The notes under the pieces were generated by a model. The model saw only the letters and a program-made list of their open reading frames with translations, was not told the DNA's origin and ran no database searches. Position numbers and translations under genes: made by a program. A DNA stretch of 6,712 nucleotides from JAFCBV01 sp965370715 (lineage in GTDB: Archaea > EX4484-52 > B79-G9), in NCBI GenBank assembly GCA_965370715.1, contig CBDUVQ010000051.1, positions 1 to 6,712 on the forward strand, in the 5' to 3' direction. Positions 1 to 6,600 of this stretch are shown here, piece by piece. How positions within the stretch are numbered: position 1 is the stretch's first letter; each line of letters starts with the position of its first letter.

Positions 1-53
1 GCAATCAAAACAGTTATTCCAATGATTATGCTTAATTCTATAAACACGTCCAT
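1..53 (-). CDS. N-terminus of a membrane protein, probably a cation:proton antiporter (partial)
   Basis: Reading leftward from an ATG at 53-51, the first 17 codons give MDVFIELSIIIGITVLI, after which the window ends. A short acidic start running straight into a hydrophobic helix is typical of a polytopic membrane protein. It closely resembles the beginning of Kef/NapA-type (CPA2) cation:proton antiporters of archaea, which is recognition by memory rather than by alignment. The start lies 6 bases beyond the phosphomannomutase stop (TGA at 62-60). A GGAG at 69-66 is a possible but rather distant ribosome binding site. No TATA element sits in front of it, so cotranscription with the mutase is likely. 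Membrane location is fairly safe; the family is a guess from 17 residues. Confidence 0.55.
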   Translation of the reverse strand, partial: MDVFIELSIIIGITVLI

Positions 54-59
54 TTTTTC

Positions 60-1415
60 TCACAGCTCCAACCCAAACTTTTCAATTATGCCTGAAACCT
101 CATCAATTATTTCTTTTAGGTGCGCCTCTGTGTCTGCCTCAAACCTGCACTTTATGTGCGCAGTCGTGTTTGACGCGCGAACCAATCCCCAACCATTGGG
201 GAAATTTATTCTTGCGCCATCTATGCCGAGAAAGTCATAATTATTTTCTTTCAAATATGTTTTCAATTCTTCGACTACTTTGAACTTTCTGTCGTCGTCG
301 CAATCAATAAAAATCTCAGGGCTCGCATGCGCGCGCGGGAGCGAATCAATGTATTCTGAAAACGGAACATTAAGGGCGGAAACAATTTCTGCAATCTTTA
401 GTGATGCAAAAATCGCGTCATCATAATTGTAGTAGCAGTATGGAAAATACATGTGCCCTGTAAGCTCGCCACCGAATACTGCACTGCGCGCTATAATTTC
501 ATCAAGCAGGTAGCTGTGCCCGACACGGGTAACCAATGGGTTTCCTCCGTGAGCCTTTGTATCATCAATTAATGTGTTTGGGCAGCGCACTTCAAACACA
601 ACATCGCCTTTCTTTGCTTTGAGCGCCTGCCTTGCAAGCATCATGAGTATGAAATCCATAGAAATGATTCTTCCCTTTTCATCCACAACTCCTGCACGAT
701 CCCCGTCACCGTCAAATGCAAATCCTATGTCTGCCTTGTTTTCAACAACTTCTTTCTGGAGTGCAGCAAGGTTCTTTTCGTCATGCGGGTCAGGCGCATG
801 ATTCGGAAATGTTCCGTCAGGCTCTGCAAAAATTGTTTTTGCTGTGCAGCCAAGAGAGGAAAATATTTTTTCAGGTATTCTGCTGCATGTGCCGTTTCCT
901 GAATCAAGAACAACTTTCAGGGGGCGCTTCAGTTTTATTTTCGGCAGAATATATTTTATGTACTCTTCCACAACTTCCTTTTTGCTCATGTTCCCTTTTT
1001 CTTTTGACTTCTCGAAACTGCCTTCTTTAACATATTTTTCCATATCAAAAATTCCTGTCTCGCCGACAATGGGTCGCGCATTCTCGCGCTGAATCTTTAG
1101 GCCATTATACTCTTTTGGATTGTGCGAAGCTGTAATCATAATGCCGCCGTCTTTTTTGTAGTGCGCAATCGCAAAGTAAAAAACAGATACAGGAACCATG
1201 CCAACATCAATCACATTGAAGCCTGCTTCCATAAGGCCGCGCGTAAGGGATTCAAAAAGGGCAGGGCTTGAAATCCTCATATCGCGCGCAACCACAATCT
1301 CTTTTGCCTGCGGCAGGACGCGCCTGTATGCAAAAGCTGTCTTATAGACAACATCCTCATTTATCTCTGAAGGGTAAACCCCCCTGATATCGTATGAGCG
1401 AAAAATGGATGACAT
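60..1415 (-). CDS. manB: Phosphomannomutase/phosphoglucomutase (ManB family, alpha-D-phosphohexomutase)
   Basis: This 451-residue protein is full length for the cytoplasmic alpha-D-phosphohexomutase superfamily, which interconverts hexose 1- and 6-phosphates. The products feed GDP-mannose or UDP-glucose synthesis for glycans and glycolipids. All four family signatures are present in order: the active-site loop TASHNP at 95-100 with phosphoserine Ser97, the metal-binding loop DGDGDR at 235-240, the sugar-binding loop GGELTGH at 315-321, and the phosphate-binding loop RASNTT near 413-418. The sugar loop resembles that of bifunctional PMM/PGM enzymes. Phosphoglucosamine mutase (GlmM) is the main alternative and cannot be excluded by motifs alone. 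After SNTT this protein has Ala where Pro is common, a minor departure. The ATG at 1415 is preceded by AGGTG at 1427-1423 with 7 bases of spacing, and a TATA-like element lies at 1469-1462. A membrane protein gene follows 6 bases after the stop. Confidence 0.93.
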   Translation of the reverse strand: MSSIFRSYDIRGVYPSEINEDVVYKTAFAYRRVLPQAKEIVVARDMRISSPALFESLTRGLMEAGFNVIDVGMVPVSVFYFAIAHYKKDGGIMITASHNPKEYNGLKIQRENARPIVGETGIFDMEKYVKEGSFEKSKEKGNMSKKEVVEEYIKYILPKIKLKRPLKVVLDSGNGTCSRIPEKIFSSLGCTAKTIFAEPDGTFPNHAPDPHDEKNLAALQKEVVENKADIGFAFDGDGDRAGVVDEKGRIISMDFILMMLARQALKAKKGDVVFEVRCPNTLIDDTKAHGGNPLVTRVGHSYLLDEIIARSAVFGGELTGHMYFPYCYYNYDDAIFASLKIAEIVSALNVPFSEYIDSLPRAHASPEIFIDCDDDRKFKVVEELKTYLKENNYDFLGIDGARINFPNGWGLVRASNTTAHIKCRFEADTEAHLKEIIDEVSGIIEKFGLEL

Positions 1416-1422
1416 AGAATAA

Positions 1423-1427
1423 CACCT
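1423..1427 (-). promoter_or_regulatory. Ribosome binding site of the phosphomannomutase gene
   Basis: AGGTG on the minus strand, 7 bases before the ATG at 1415, matches the anti-Shine-Dalgarno end of archaeal 16S rRNA. It supports this start codon and a leadered transcript. Confidence 0.7.
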
Positions 1428-1461
1428 GCGGTCTTCTTCCTAATTATGAATGACCTGCACA

Positions 1462-1477
1462 CTTTAATAGTTTTTTG
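1462..1477 (-). promoter_or_regulatory. Probable TATA/BRE promoter of the phosphomannomutase gene
   Basis: On the minus strand an A-rich run (BRE-like, 1476-1471) leads into CTATTAAAG at 1470-1462. Counting about 26 bases from the box centre puts transcription start near 1440. That gives a leader of about 24 bases, enough to hold the AGGTG at 1427-1423. The position and purine-rich upstream element fit an archaeal TBP/TFB promoter; the box is not a perfect consensus. Confidence 0.5.
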
Positions 1478-1483
1478 TGTAGA

Positions 1484-1513
1484 GCGGATTCACAAACGAA
1501 ACTATATATCCGC
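1484..1513. repeat. Inverted repeat flanking the TATA box of the HerA-like gene
   Basis: GCGGAT at 1484-1489 pairs with ATCCGC at 1508-1513 across an 18-base spacer holding most of the TATA box; the right arm overlaps the last two bases of the box. The outer flanks (GAG before, GCTC after) could extend pairing if two bases bulge. It may be an operator for a dimeric regulator or chance; arm length is short. Confidence 0.3.
1496..1509 (+). promoter_or_regulatory. TATA/BRE promoter of the HerA-like ATPase gene, leaderless
   Basis: ACGAAACTATATAT contains a BRE-like CGAAA followed by CTATATAT at 1502-1509. The box centre is about 26 bases before the A of the ATG at 1532, so transcription should begin at or within a base or two of the start codon. 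No ribosome binding site is visible before the ATG, which agrees with a leaderless message. Confidence 0.7.
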
Positions 1514-1531
1514 GCTCAATGAAATCTATTC

Positions 1532-2806
1532 ATGCATGAAATTGTTGTCGGGCGCTCCCCGGAAGACCTTCAAAAATACGGCACTAAAGGAACCGGTGTA
1601 ATAGGAAAGCACTTTGTCGGAGAGAAAAAGGATGCATATCTTACAAACCCGCTGCGCATAGACCTTGCGCGACCGCATATTATTGGAATCTTTGGAAAGC
1701 GCGGAACCGGAAAAAGCCACACTCTAGGTGTTATTGCAGAGGAAATTGCACTTCTTCCAACGGAAATCAAGACAAACATGGCCTGCGTGATAATAGACCC
1801 AATGGGAATATATTGGTCCATGAAAAATCCGAATGAACGCGATATAGTCCTGCTGTCTAAATGGGGCTTAAAGCCAAAATCATTTGATGTGCAGGTTCTT
1901 GTCCCGGAAGGGCAGGCAAGGCACTTTCGCGAGAACGAAATCCCGTATGACAAGACATTTGCCATGCGTCCGTCAGAGCTTGATTCCGGGTCGTGGGCGC
2001 TCACATTCGGAATAGAGCTTGATACAGAAATAGGGATTCTTCTTGAAAAAACAATAAAGACTATCAACGATAATATGCCGTCATACGACCTTACGGATTT
2101 AATAGAGGTTATAAAAAAAATTGATGCCCCTAGTGTTGCAAAACAGGGGCTTATCAACAGGTTTTCTTTTGCACATGACTGGGGGCTCTTCAGCTCTGTC
2201 GGGACTTCAATTCATGACATTGTCGTGCCCGGCAAGATAACTGTGCTTGACATAAGCCAGTTCGGGCTTGCAAGCGGTGGCTGGTCTGTGCGCTCACTTG
2301 TCGTAGCGCTTGTCGCAAGAAAGATACTTGAGGAAAGGATGAAGTCACGACGCCTTGAGGAATTGCAGGAAATGGAAGGCGGAAAACTAGGGGCGGGCTA
2401 TATGCCGCTTACATGGATGCTGATTGACGAGGCGCACCAGTTCCTTCCTGCAGAAGGTATGACTGTCGCATCCGGACCCCTGTTGCAGTGGGTAAAAATC
2501 GGGCGCGAGCCTGGTGTATCGCTTGTTCTTGCAACGCAGATGCCTTACAAGCTCCATAATGAAGCAATATCTCAGTGCGACCTTGTGTTGGCTCACAGGC
2601 TCACTTCAAGAAATGATATTGAGTCGCTCGCGAACATAATGCAGAGCTATATGAGATATGGCATACCTGAATACTTTGACCGCTTGCCGCGCGAGAAAGG
2701 CTCTGCTCTAATTCTGGACGATAATTCAGAGCGGCTTTATGAAATAAGGATGCGCCCCAGAATGAGTTGGCACGCCGGCGGAAGCCCTATAGCCATAAAG
2801 GATTAA
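1532..2806 (+). CDS. HerA-like DUF87 ATPase (FtsK/HerA superfamily)
   Basis: This 424-residue P-loop ATPase belongs to the HerA/DUF87 group of hexameric DNA-translocase-type motors. Visible motifs are Walker A GKRGTGKS at 55-62, Walker B WMLIDE at 295-300 followed by AH (Asp299, Glu300 catalytic), the ATQ sensor motif at 334-336, and a downstream HRLTSRND stretch at 355-362 with candidate arginine-finger residues. The C-terminus has an RPRMSWHAGG segment (408-417) that I associate with one archaeal subfamily. Only about 54 residues precede the P-loop, so the long HAS-barrel of classical HerA is reduced or absent. Classical HerA works with the nuclease NurA in end resection, and no NurA gene lies in this window. 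DNA processing is therefore an inference from superfamily membership. The TATA box ideally spaced for initiation at the ATG fixes the start. The gene ends 19 bases from the convergent small membrane protein gene. Confidence 0.88.
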   Translation: MHEIVVGRSPEDLQKYGTKGTGVIGKHFVGEKKDAYLTNPLRIDLARPHIIGIFGKRGTGKSHTLGVIAEEIALLPTEIKTNMACVIIDPMGIYWSMKNPNERDIVLLSKWGLKPKSFDVQVLVPEGQARHFRENEIPYDKTFAMRPSELDSGSWALTFGIELDTEIGILLEKTIKTINDNMPSYDLTDLIEVIKKIDAPSVAKQGLINRFSFAHDWGLFSSVGTSIHDIVVPGKITVLDISQFGLASGGWSVRSLVVALVARKILEERMKSRRLEELQEMEGGKLGAGYMPLTWMLIDEAHQFLPAEGMTVASGPLLQWVKIGREPGVSLVLATQMPYKLHNEAISQCDLVLAHRLTSRNDIESLANIMQSYMRYGIPEYFDRLPREKGSALILDDNSERLYEIRMRPRMSWHAGGSPIAIKD

Positions 2807-2825
2807 TTAAGTGTGTGCTCTAAGG

Positions 2826-3176
2826 TCAGGAATATATATCCTCTCTTGAAAGAGCTTCCAATCCATCAAGAAGCCGAATGCCATAAACCAGTGAGATCAC
2901 CACTAATACGACTGTCAAAGGAACAAACCAAAACCCAAAATATTTGTTCCACAAATAGATTCCGAAACTGTTCTCGAATATCACGATAATGTAAAAACCG
3001 TACATTAGCCAGCTCAACAAAAATATTATTATAAACAAATTTGAGAAAATCTGCCTCATGGTTCCAAAAAAGCGCTCTTTTGCGCGATACAACTCGATAT
3101 TGAAATACGTCATCACGACAAACGTAAATATCAGGCCAAAAATACTTATCAGAAGCTTGAACACTGCATAGTCCAT
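2826..3176 (-). CDS. Small protein with three membrane segments, unknown function
   Basis: I do not recognise this 116-residue protein. It has three hydrophobic segments at about 5-27, 44-67 and 79-101, rich in Phe, Ile, Tyr and Trp. A basic loop between the first two (RAKERF and following, 31-41) suggests that loop is cytoplasmic, placing the N-terminus outside. The C-terminal tail (about 102-116, with acidic and basic residues) would be cytoplasmic. There is no signal peptide cleavage motif, metal site or catalytic motif. It is a real gene by its uninterrupted frame, its coherent topology and a TATA box 26 bases upstream of the ATG. It lies 45 bases downstream of the amino acid permease on the same strand, but its own promoter makes a functional link uncertain. 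Its stop faces the HerA-like gene stop across 19 bases. Confidence 0.8.
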   Translation of the reverse strand: MDYAVFKLLISIFGLIFTFVVMTYFNIELYRAKERFFGTMRQIFSNLFIIIFLLSWLMYGFYIIVIFENSFGIYLWNKYFGFWFVPLTVVLVVISLVYGIRLLDGLEALSREDIYS

Positions 3177-3196
3177 AACAGGTTTATGGTCTATGC

Positions 3197-3208
3197 CATA
3201 TATATTAG
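3197..3208 (-). promoter_or_regulatory. TATA promoter of the three-TM protein gene, leaderless
   Basis: The minus strand reads CTAATATATATG at 3208-3197. The box centre is about 26 bases before the ATG at 3176, and no Shine-Dalgarno sequence precedes the ATG. This predicts a leaderless transcript separate from the permease. Confidence 0.65.
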
Positions 3209-3221
3209 TCTTCTTATGCCC

Positions 3222-4580
3222 CTAAACTTTTGAAACCCCTTGTTTCCTTCGAACCAATTCATATATTATTCGAAGCACTTTTGATAAGAAAACAATCATC
3301 TTGCTTATGTTCTCAATCATTGAATAAAGAAGAGCTCCTGAAAAAAAGATGAATGCGCTTATCAGTGCAACAAAAAGGCTGAACTGAAGCATCATTATTG
3401 ATGAAAGCACAATGCCCACACCCGCCAGAAGCGGAAACTTTCCGATATTCAAAGGCACCTTATATTTTCTTCTTGCATGCGGTTCACGGTAACGAAGCTC
3501 AATAAGGCTAATATGCACTACTCCAAAAATCAGGAACGAACCAAAATTAGCCACCTTTGCGACAAATGAGATATCGTTTATAAGCGTGAAAAGAGATGCG
3601 ATAACAGCAAATGAAAGTATTGCCACACAGGGAGTTCCCTGTTTCGGATGCACATAAGCGAATATTCCGGGCAATGAATGCTCCTCTGTCATGCCGTAAA
3701 TCCTTCGTGAGCTTGCAATAAGAAATGTCAGGACAGTTGATGCTGTTGCAAGAAGCGCAATGATTGTGATAATAAATGACGCGTTGGGCATGACTTTTGA
3801 TGCAATGTCTGTGACCGGAGCGTTTGATTCAGCAAGAACATCCCATGAAACCACGGAAACTGATGAGATGGCAACAATAATGTAAATGATTGTAGCGACT
3901 GCGATAGATATGAGTATTGCTTTTGGAACAACTTTTTTCGGGTTCTTTGTCTCCTCTGACATGTTTGCGATAGCCTCAAAGCCGAGATATGCGAAAAAGA
4001 CAAATGCTGATGCCTCAAGAACTCCTGAGATTCCGTTTGGCATCTCAAAATAATTTACTGTGCCAATGTATTTCCAGCTGTACGCAACTATTGCAAGAAG
4101 CCCTAAAAGTGTTGCAATGGTCATTGCATAAAGGGCTTTCATTGATTCTCTCAAGCCATACATTCCCAAAATTGAAAGAACCGCTATGAGGCCGAGCGCA
4201 TTGTAAAGCACTGGCGTCTCAATCAGCGCCTCCAGATATCCGCCAAACCCAAGGGCAATTGTTGATGCAGCGACTGCGCCAATAAAAATTATGAGCCATG
4301 ACAATGAAAACGAGAACCTCTTGCTCAAAAATGCTTCTCGCGTATATGTGTATTCTGCTGCGTTTCTTGGAAACATTGATGAAAGCTCTGCATAGCTTAG
4401 CCCTGTAATTATAGCAATAAACCCTGCAAAAACAAATGACAGCCAAAGAGAATTGCCGCTGATTCCTGCTGCCTTTCCAATAAGAGAATAGATTCCTGCG
4501 CCAACTATTATGCTCAGGCCGTACATGACAAGGTCTGCCAAAGACAGTTCGCGCTTAAGATGCTTTTTTCTTGCAAACAT
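3222..4580 (-). CDS. APC-superfamily amino acid permease
   Basis: This 452-residue integral membrane protein is full length for the APC (amino acid-polyamine-organocation) family, which imports or exchanges amino acids with protons or other amino acids. About twelve membrane segments can be read, starting near 14 and ending near 422. The broken first helix carries the substrate-binding loop GAGIYSLIG at 27-35. The sixth helix has the FAYLGFEAIANMSEE signature at 196-210, followed by the typical NPKKVVPKAI linker. The loop after helix 8 (SRRIYGM at 291-297, then HPKQGTP at 311-317) is also family-typical. A basic amphipathic tail follows the last helix (about 425-452). The substrate cannot be told from the sequence; uptake of amino acids would suit an organism dependent on external nutrients. 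The ATG at 4580 is placed for leaderless initiation from the TATA element at 4611-4604. Confidence 0.92.
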   Translation of the reverse strand: MFARKKHLKRELSLADLVMYGLSIIVGAGIYSLIGKAAGISGNSLWLSFVFAGFIAIITGLSYAELSSMFPRNAAEYTYTREAFLSKRFSFSLSWLIIFIGAVAASTIALGFGGYLEALIETPVLYNALGLIAVLSILGMYGLRESMKALYAMTIATLLGLLAIVAYSWKYIGTVNYFEMPNGISGVLEASAFVFFAYLGFEAIANMSEETKNPKKVVPKAILISIAVATIIYIIVAISSVSVVSWDVLAESNAPVTDIASKVMPNASFIITIIALLATASTVLTFLIASSRRIYGMTEEHSLPGIFAYVHPKQGTPCVAILSFAVIASLFTLINDISFVAKVANFGSFLIFGVVHISLIELRYREPHARRKYKVPLNIGKFPLLAGVGIVLSSIMMLQFSLFVALISAFIFFSGALLYSMIENISKMIVFLSKVLRIIYELVRRKQGVSKV

Positions 4581-4603
4581 TAGAACCCTTTTGCAGTATG
4601 TAG

Positions 4604-4615
4604 AATATATAGTAT
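4604..4615 (-). promoter_or_regulatory. TATA promoter of the amino acid permease gene, leaderless
   Basis: ATACTATATATT on the minus strand (4615-4604) is centred 27-28 bases before the ATG at 4580. Transcription should start at or one to two bases before the ATG. The element lies between the aRF1 stop (4624-4622) and the permease start, so the permease need not depend on aRF1 transcription. Confidence 0.65.
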
Positions 4616-4621
4616 TTAATA

Positions 4622-5839
4622 TCAGGAGAACCTGTACCTTAAAAACGCCCCGATTCCGCCAAGCTCTGCGAACTGCACACCTTCCGGAGTCTCGGATGAG
4701 ACTTCTACAATTGATGTGCCTGTTTTTTCTATTGCGCTTTCAAGATACAACAAAACATCACTTTCATCAATATGTAATTTACCATCGCACTCAGGGCATT
4801 TTGAGGGTATCCGGTCTTCATGAATTATTTTTTCAAGTGAAAACCCGCATTTTGCGCAAGATATCTTGCAGTACTTATAATTGAATGAATCTGATATCAT
4901 GATTTTTTCGACAGCTCCTGCCTTCATTGCACGGATTACTTCTGCAACACCATAAGTCACAAGCCCTGTCTCTTTTTTCAGGTGCTCAAGAAATGACTTA
5001 ATAATTAGTTTCTCGCGCATGACACCAGACTCTTTCAGAAGGTCTTCTGAGCGGTCAATAAGCTCTTTAAGACCATCTTTCCCTGCGTAGCCAAGGTCTC
5101 GTATGCCTATGATTTTGCCTTTCAGTTCCTCTGACAGGTAAGGTCCTGTTGAGAACTCCTCTTTTATGAGCCCCTGACCGACTATTAAAATGCCCTTTAG
5201 GTCGCGTTCGTTCCTGAATGTCTTTGTAGCAAGCTCGCCAACTTCTTTCTTGAATGTCAACAGGAGCCCGGAGCGCACTCTTGCATACCGGGCAGCACTC
5301 TGCCCCCCCTTTGCGGTCTTTCCCGGTACAAGGGATTTCAAGTGCTTCACCATCTGAACTGATTTTCCGCGAAGAAACGCAACTGATGCCTCGCTTGTGT
5401 CAATGGCTATGAGCCCGTAAATTTCTTTCTCGCGCACGAGGTCAAGAAGCGGGTCAAGCACGAATGTCTGGTCGCAGCGATACAGGCGCATTGAAATGGG
5501 TTCAGGCGGCTCAATCTCCCAAACCTTTATGTCCGGCCTGCCCTCGACATCAGAAATATTGCCTACAAAAATAATAAGGCCGTTCTTTGGTGTGACATTG
5601 TAGCTCTTGAGCCTTTGCGCTGCCTTTTCAAGGGATGTGAGAACATTCTTTCTTGTAGCCTTTGACTTTATGTTAACTGCTGTGCCAATCTCGTTTGCCA
5701 CAAGAGTCTTCATCTCATTGATGTTGTACCCCGCAGGCACGTACATGGTAACTAACTCTGTATGCCTTCCGCGATAACCCATAAGCTCTTTTAGAAGTTT
5801 ATTGAGATCTTTTCTAATTGTTTGGTTAAATAAAAACAC
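4622..5839 (-). CDS. prf1: Peptide chain release factor aRF1
   Basis: This 405-residue protein is the archaeal class 1 release factor, which reads all three stop codons in the ribosomal A site and triggers peptide release. Domain 1 carries TAVNIKS at 53-59 and the YxCxxxF motif YRCDQTF at 120-126, both used in stop-codon reading. Domain 2 has GGQ at 178-180, whose Gln positions the hydrolytic water. Domain 3 contains a zinc-ribbon-like insertion with Cys328, Cys331, Cys348 and Cys351, and ends in the conserved ELGGIGAFLRYR. GGQ separates it from the paralogue Pelota. The start is GTG at 5839: a stop codon lies a few codons upstream in frame, and the next Met is at residue 20, inside the first conserved helix. 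AGGA at 5850-5847 is the ribosome binding site. His26 replaces the usual Gly of the GTx loop, and Val55 replaces the usual Ser of TASNIKS. The GGQ codons lie in a run of seven G. Confidence 0.96.
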   Translation of the reverse strand: MFLFNQTIRKDLNKLLKELMGYRGRHTELVTMYVPAGYNINEMKTLVANEIGTAVNIKSKATRKNVLTSLEKAAQRLKSYNVTPKNGLIIFVGNISDVEGRPDIKVWEIEPPEPISMRLYRCDQTFVLDPLLDLVREKEIYGLIAIDTSEASVAFLRGKSVQMVKHLKSLVPGKTAKGGQSAARYARVRSGLLLTFKKEVGELATKTFRNERDLKGILIVGQGLIKEEFSTGPYLSEELKGKIIGIRDLGYAGKDGLKELIDRSEDLLKESGVMREKLIIKSFLEHLKKETGLVTYGVAEVIRAMKAGAVEKIMISDSFNYKYCKISCAKCGFSLEKIIHEDRIPSKCPECDGKLHIDESDVLLYLESAIEKTGTSIVEVSSETPEGVQFAELGGIGAFLRYRFS

Positions 5840-5846
5840 CTGATTG

Positions 5847-5850
5847 TCCT
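5847..5850 (-). promoter_or_regulatory. Ribosome binding site deciding the GTG start of aRF1
   Basis: AGGA on the minus strand lies 7 bases before the GTG at 5839. It falls inside the short leader predicted from the TATA element and supports the non-ATG start. Confidence 0.55.
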
Positions 5851-5873
5851 ATACACTTCCTTTCTGGCGCAGG

Positions 5874-5885
5874 CTTATATTTTTT
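5874..5885 (-). promoter_or_regulatory. TATA/BRE promoter of the aRF1 gene
   Basis: AAAAAATATAAG on the minus strand (5885-5874) gives an expected start near 5852 and a leader of about 13 bases. It sits in the 60-base gap after the TPR gene stop, so aRF1 appears to have its own promoter. Confidence 0.6.
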
Positions 5886-5899
5886 GGTGTACGAATGCC

Positions 5900-6565
5900 C
5901 TAATAGGACTTTTCAAGCATTTCTTTTGCTTCTATACCTCTGTCATTGTTGTACAAAAACTGGGCAAAATTCCTGTACGCGCCTTTATCATCAAGGTTTA
6001 GTTCAATGGCTTTTCGGTAGTTCTCCTCTGCCATGCTGTTTTGCCCCAATTCAGCAAGAATATTGGCATAGTTTAGAATTATGGCGCTGTTGTTTTCTTC
6101 GATAAGAAGTGCTTTTTCAAGGTAATCTTTTGACTCGTTGAGCCTGCCAAGCTTCTGGAGAAGAATTGCTATGTTATTTAATGGCGCAGTGTAGTTTGCG
6201 CTTATTTCTATGGCAAGTGCATACTGTTCAAGTGCATTGTCAGTCTGGTTCAGCCTCTCTAATACGATTGCGTAGTTGTACCGCGATATTTGGTCATTTG
6301 GGTTCATCTCTATTGCACGCGAATAATAATCCGCTATCTGCTCCGGCGAAACATATGGCTCAACATCTTCAGATACCTGAATTTCAGAAATATTTCCGAC
6401 AACCATGCCTGAAGGAGAATCTGACACCCCGGAAAACACAAGCCCTATAGCCCCGAGCGCAATGATAAATGCCATCGCTGTAAAACGGTTTCGTTTCAGC
6501 CACGTATTTTTGGGCTTACCGGATTTCCTGTAATATGATTTCGTATTTCCAGTCATACTAGCCAT
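5900..6565 (-). CDS. Membrane-anchored TPR-repeat protein
   Basis: This 221-residue protein has a basic N-terminus (eight Lys/Arg within residues 9-27), one hydrophobic helix at about 28-47, a short linker, and then tetratricopeptide repeats to the end. Four repeats of 34 residues (the last incomplete) begin near 92, 126, 160 and 194, preceded by the second helix of a degenerate repeat at about 74-91. The characteristic YxxAIE/YxKAIEL helix ends occur at 115-120 and 183-189. The charge pattern predicts the N-terminus inside and the repeats outside the membrane, acting as a protein-binding scaffold; the partner is unknown. Five N-x-S/T sequons start at Asn58, 106, 124, 143 and 158. The ATG at 6565 has a GGGTG ribosome binding site 5 bases upstream, which favours it over the Met at residue 4. 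The stop is TAG at 5902-5900. I do not recognise a named family. Confidence 0.85.
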   Translation of the reverse strand: MASMTGNTKSYYRKSGKPKNTWLKRNRFTAMAFIIALGAIGLVFSGVSDSPSGMVVGNISEIQVSEDVEPYVSPEQIADYYSRAIEMNPNDQISRYNYAIVLERLNQTDNALEQYALAIEISANYTAPLNNIAILLQKLGRLNESKDYLEKALLIEENNSAIILNYANILAELGQNSMAEENYRKAIELNLDDKGAYRNFAQFLYNNDRGIEAKEMLEKSY

Positions 6566-6570
6566 AGTAA

Positions 6571-6575
6571 CACCC
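6571..6575 (-). promoter_or_regulatory. Ribosome binding site of the TPR protein gene
   Basis: GGGTG on the minus strand, 5 bases before the ATG at 6565, matches the archaeal anti-Shine-Dalgarno sequence and favours the first of two nearby in-frame ATG codons. Confidence 0.65.
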
Positions 6576-6600
6576 GTTGAACAGGTTTTACTTTCACTGC

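Noticed and set aside
716..1092. Overlapping open frames on both strands inside the phosphomannomutase gene
   Set aside because: The translations are low-complexity, Cys/Phe/Ser-rich reverse readings of the mutase, which has all its catalytic motifs in the other frame.
1570..2157. 195-codon open frame on the minus strand inside the HerA-like gene
   Set aside because: It is antisense to a well-supported ATPase, has no promoter or ribosome binding site, and its translation shows no family motif. It is a shadow of codon bias.
2804..2830. A terminator between the convergent HerA-like and three-TM genes
   Set aside because: No stable hairpin and no clear T-tract is visible on either strand in the 19-base gap, so no terminator is called.
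3728..4446. Open frames in other reading frames of the permease gene
   Set aside because: They are Gln/Ser/Leu-rich or otherwise featureless translations from alternative frames of membrane-helix codons, with no start signals.
4622..5839. Pelota (Dom34) instead of aRF1
   Set aside because: Pelota lacks GGQ and NIKS; both are present here, together with the YxCxxxF motif.
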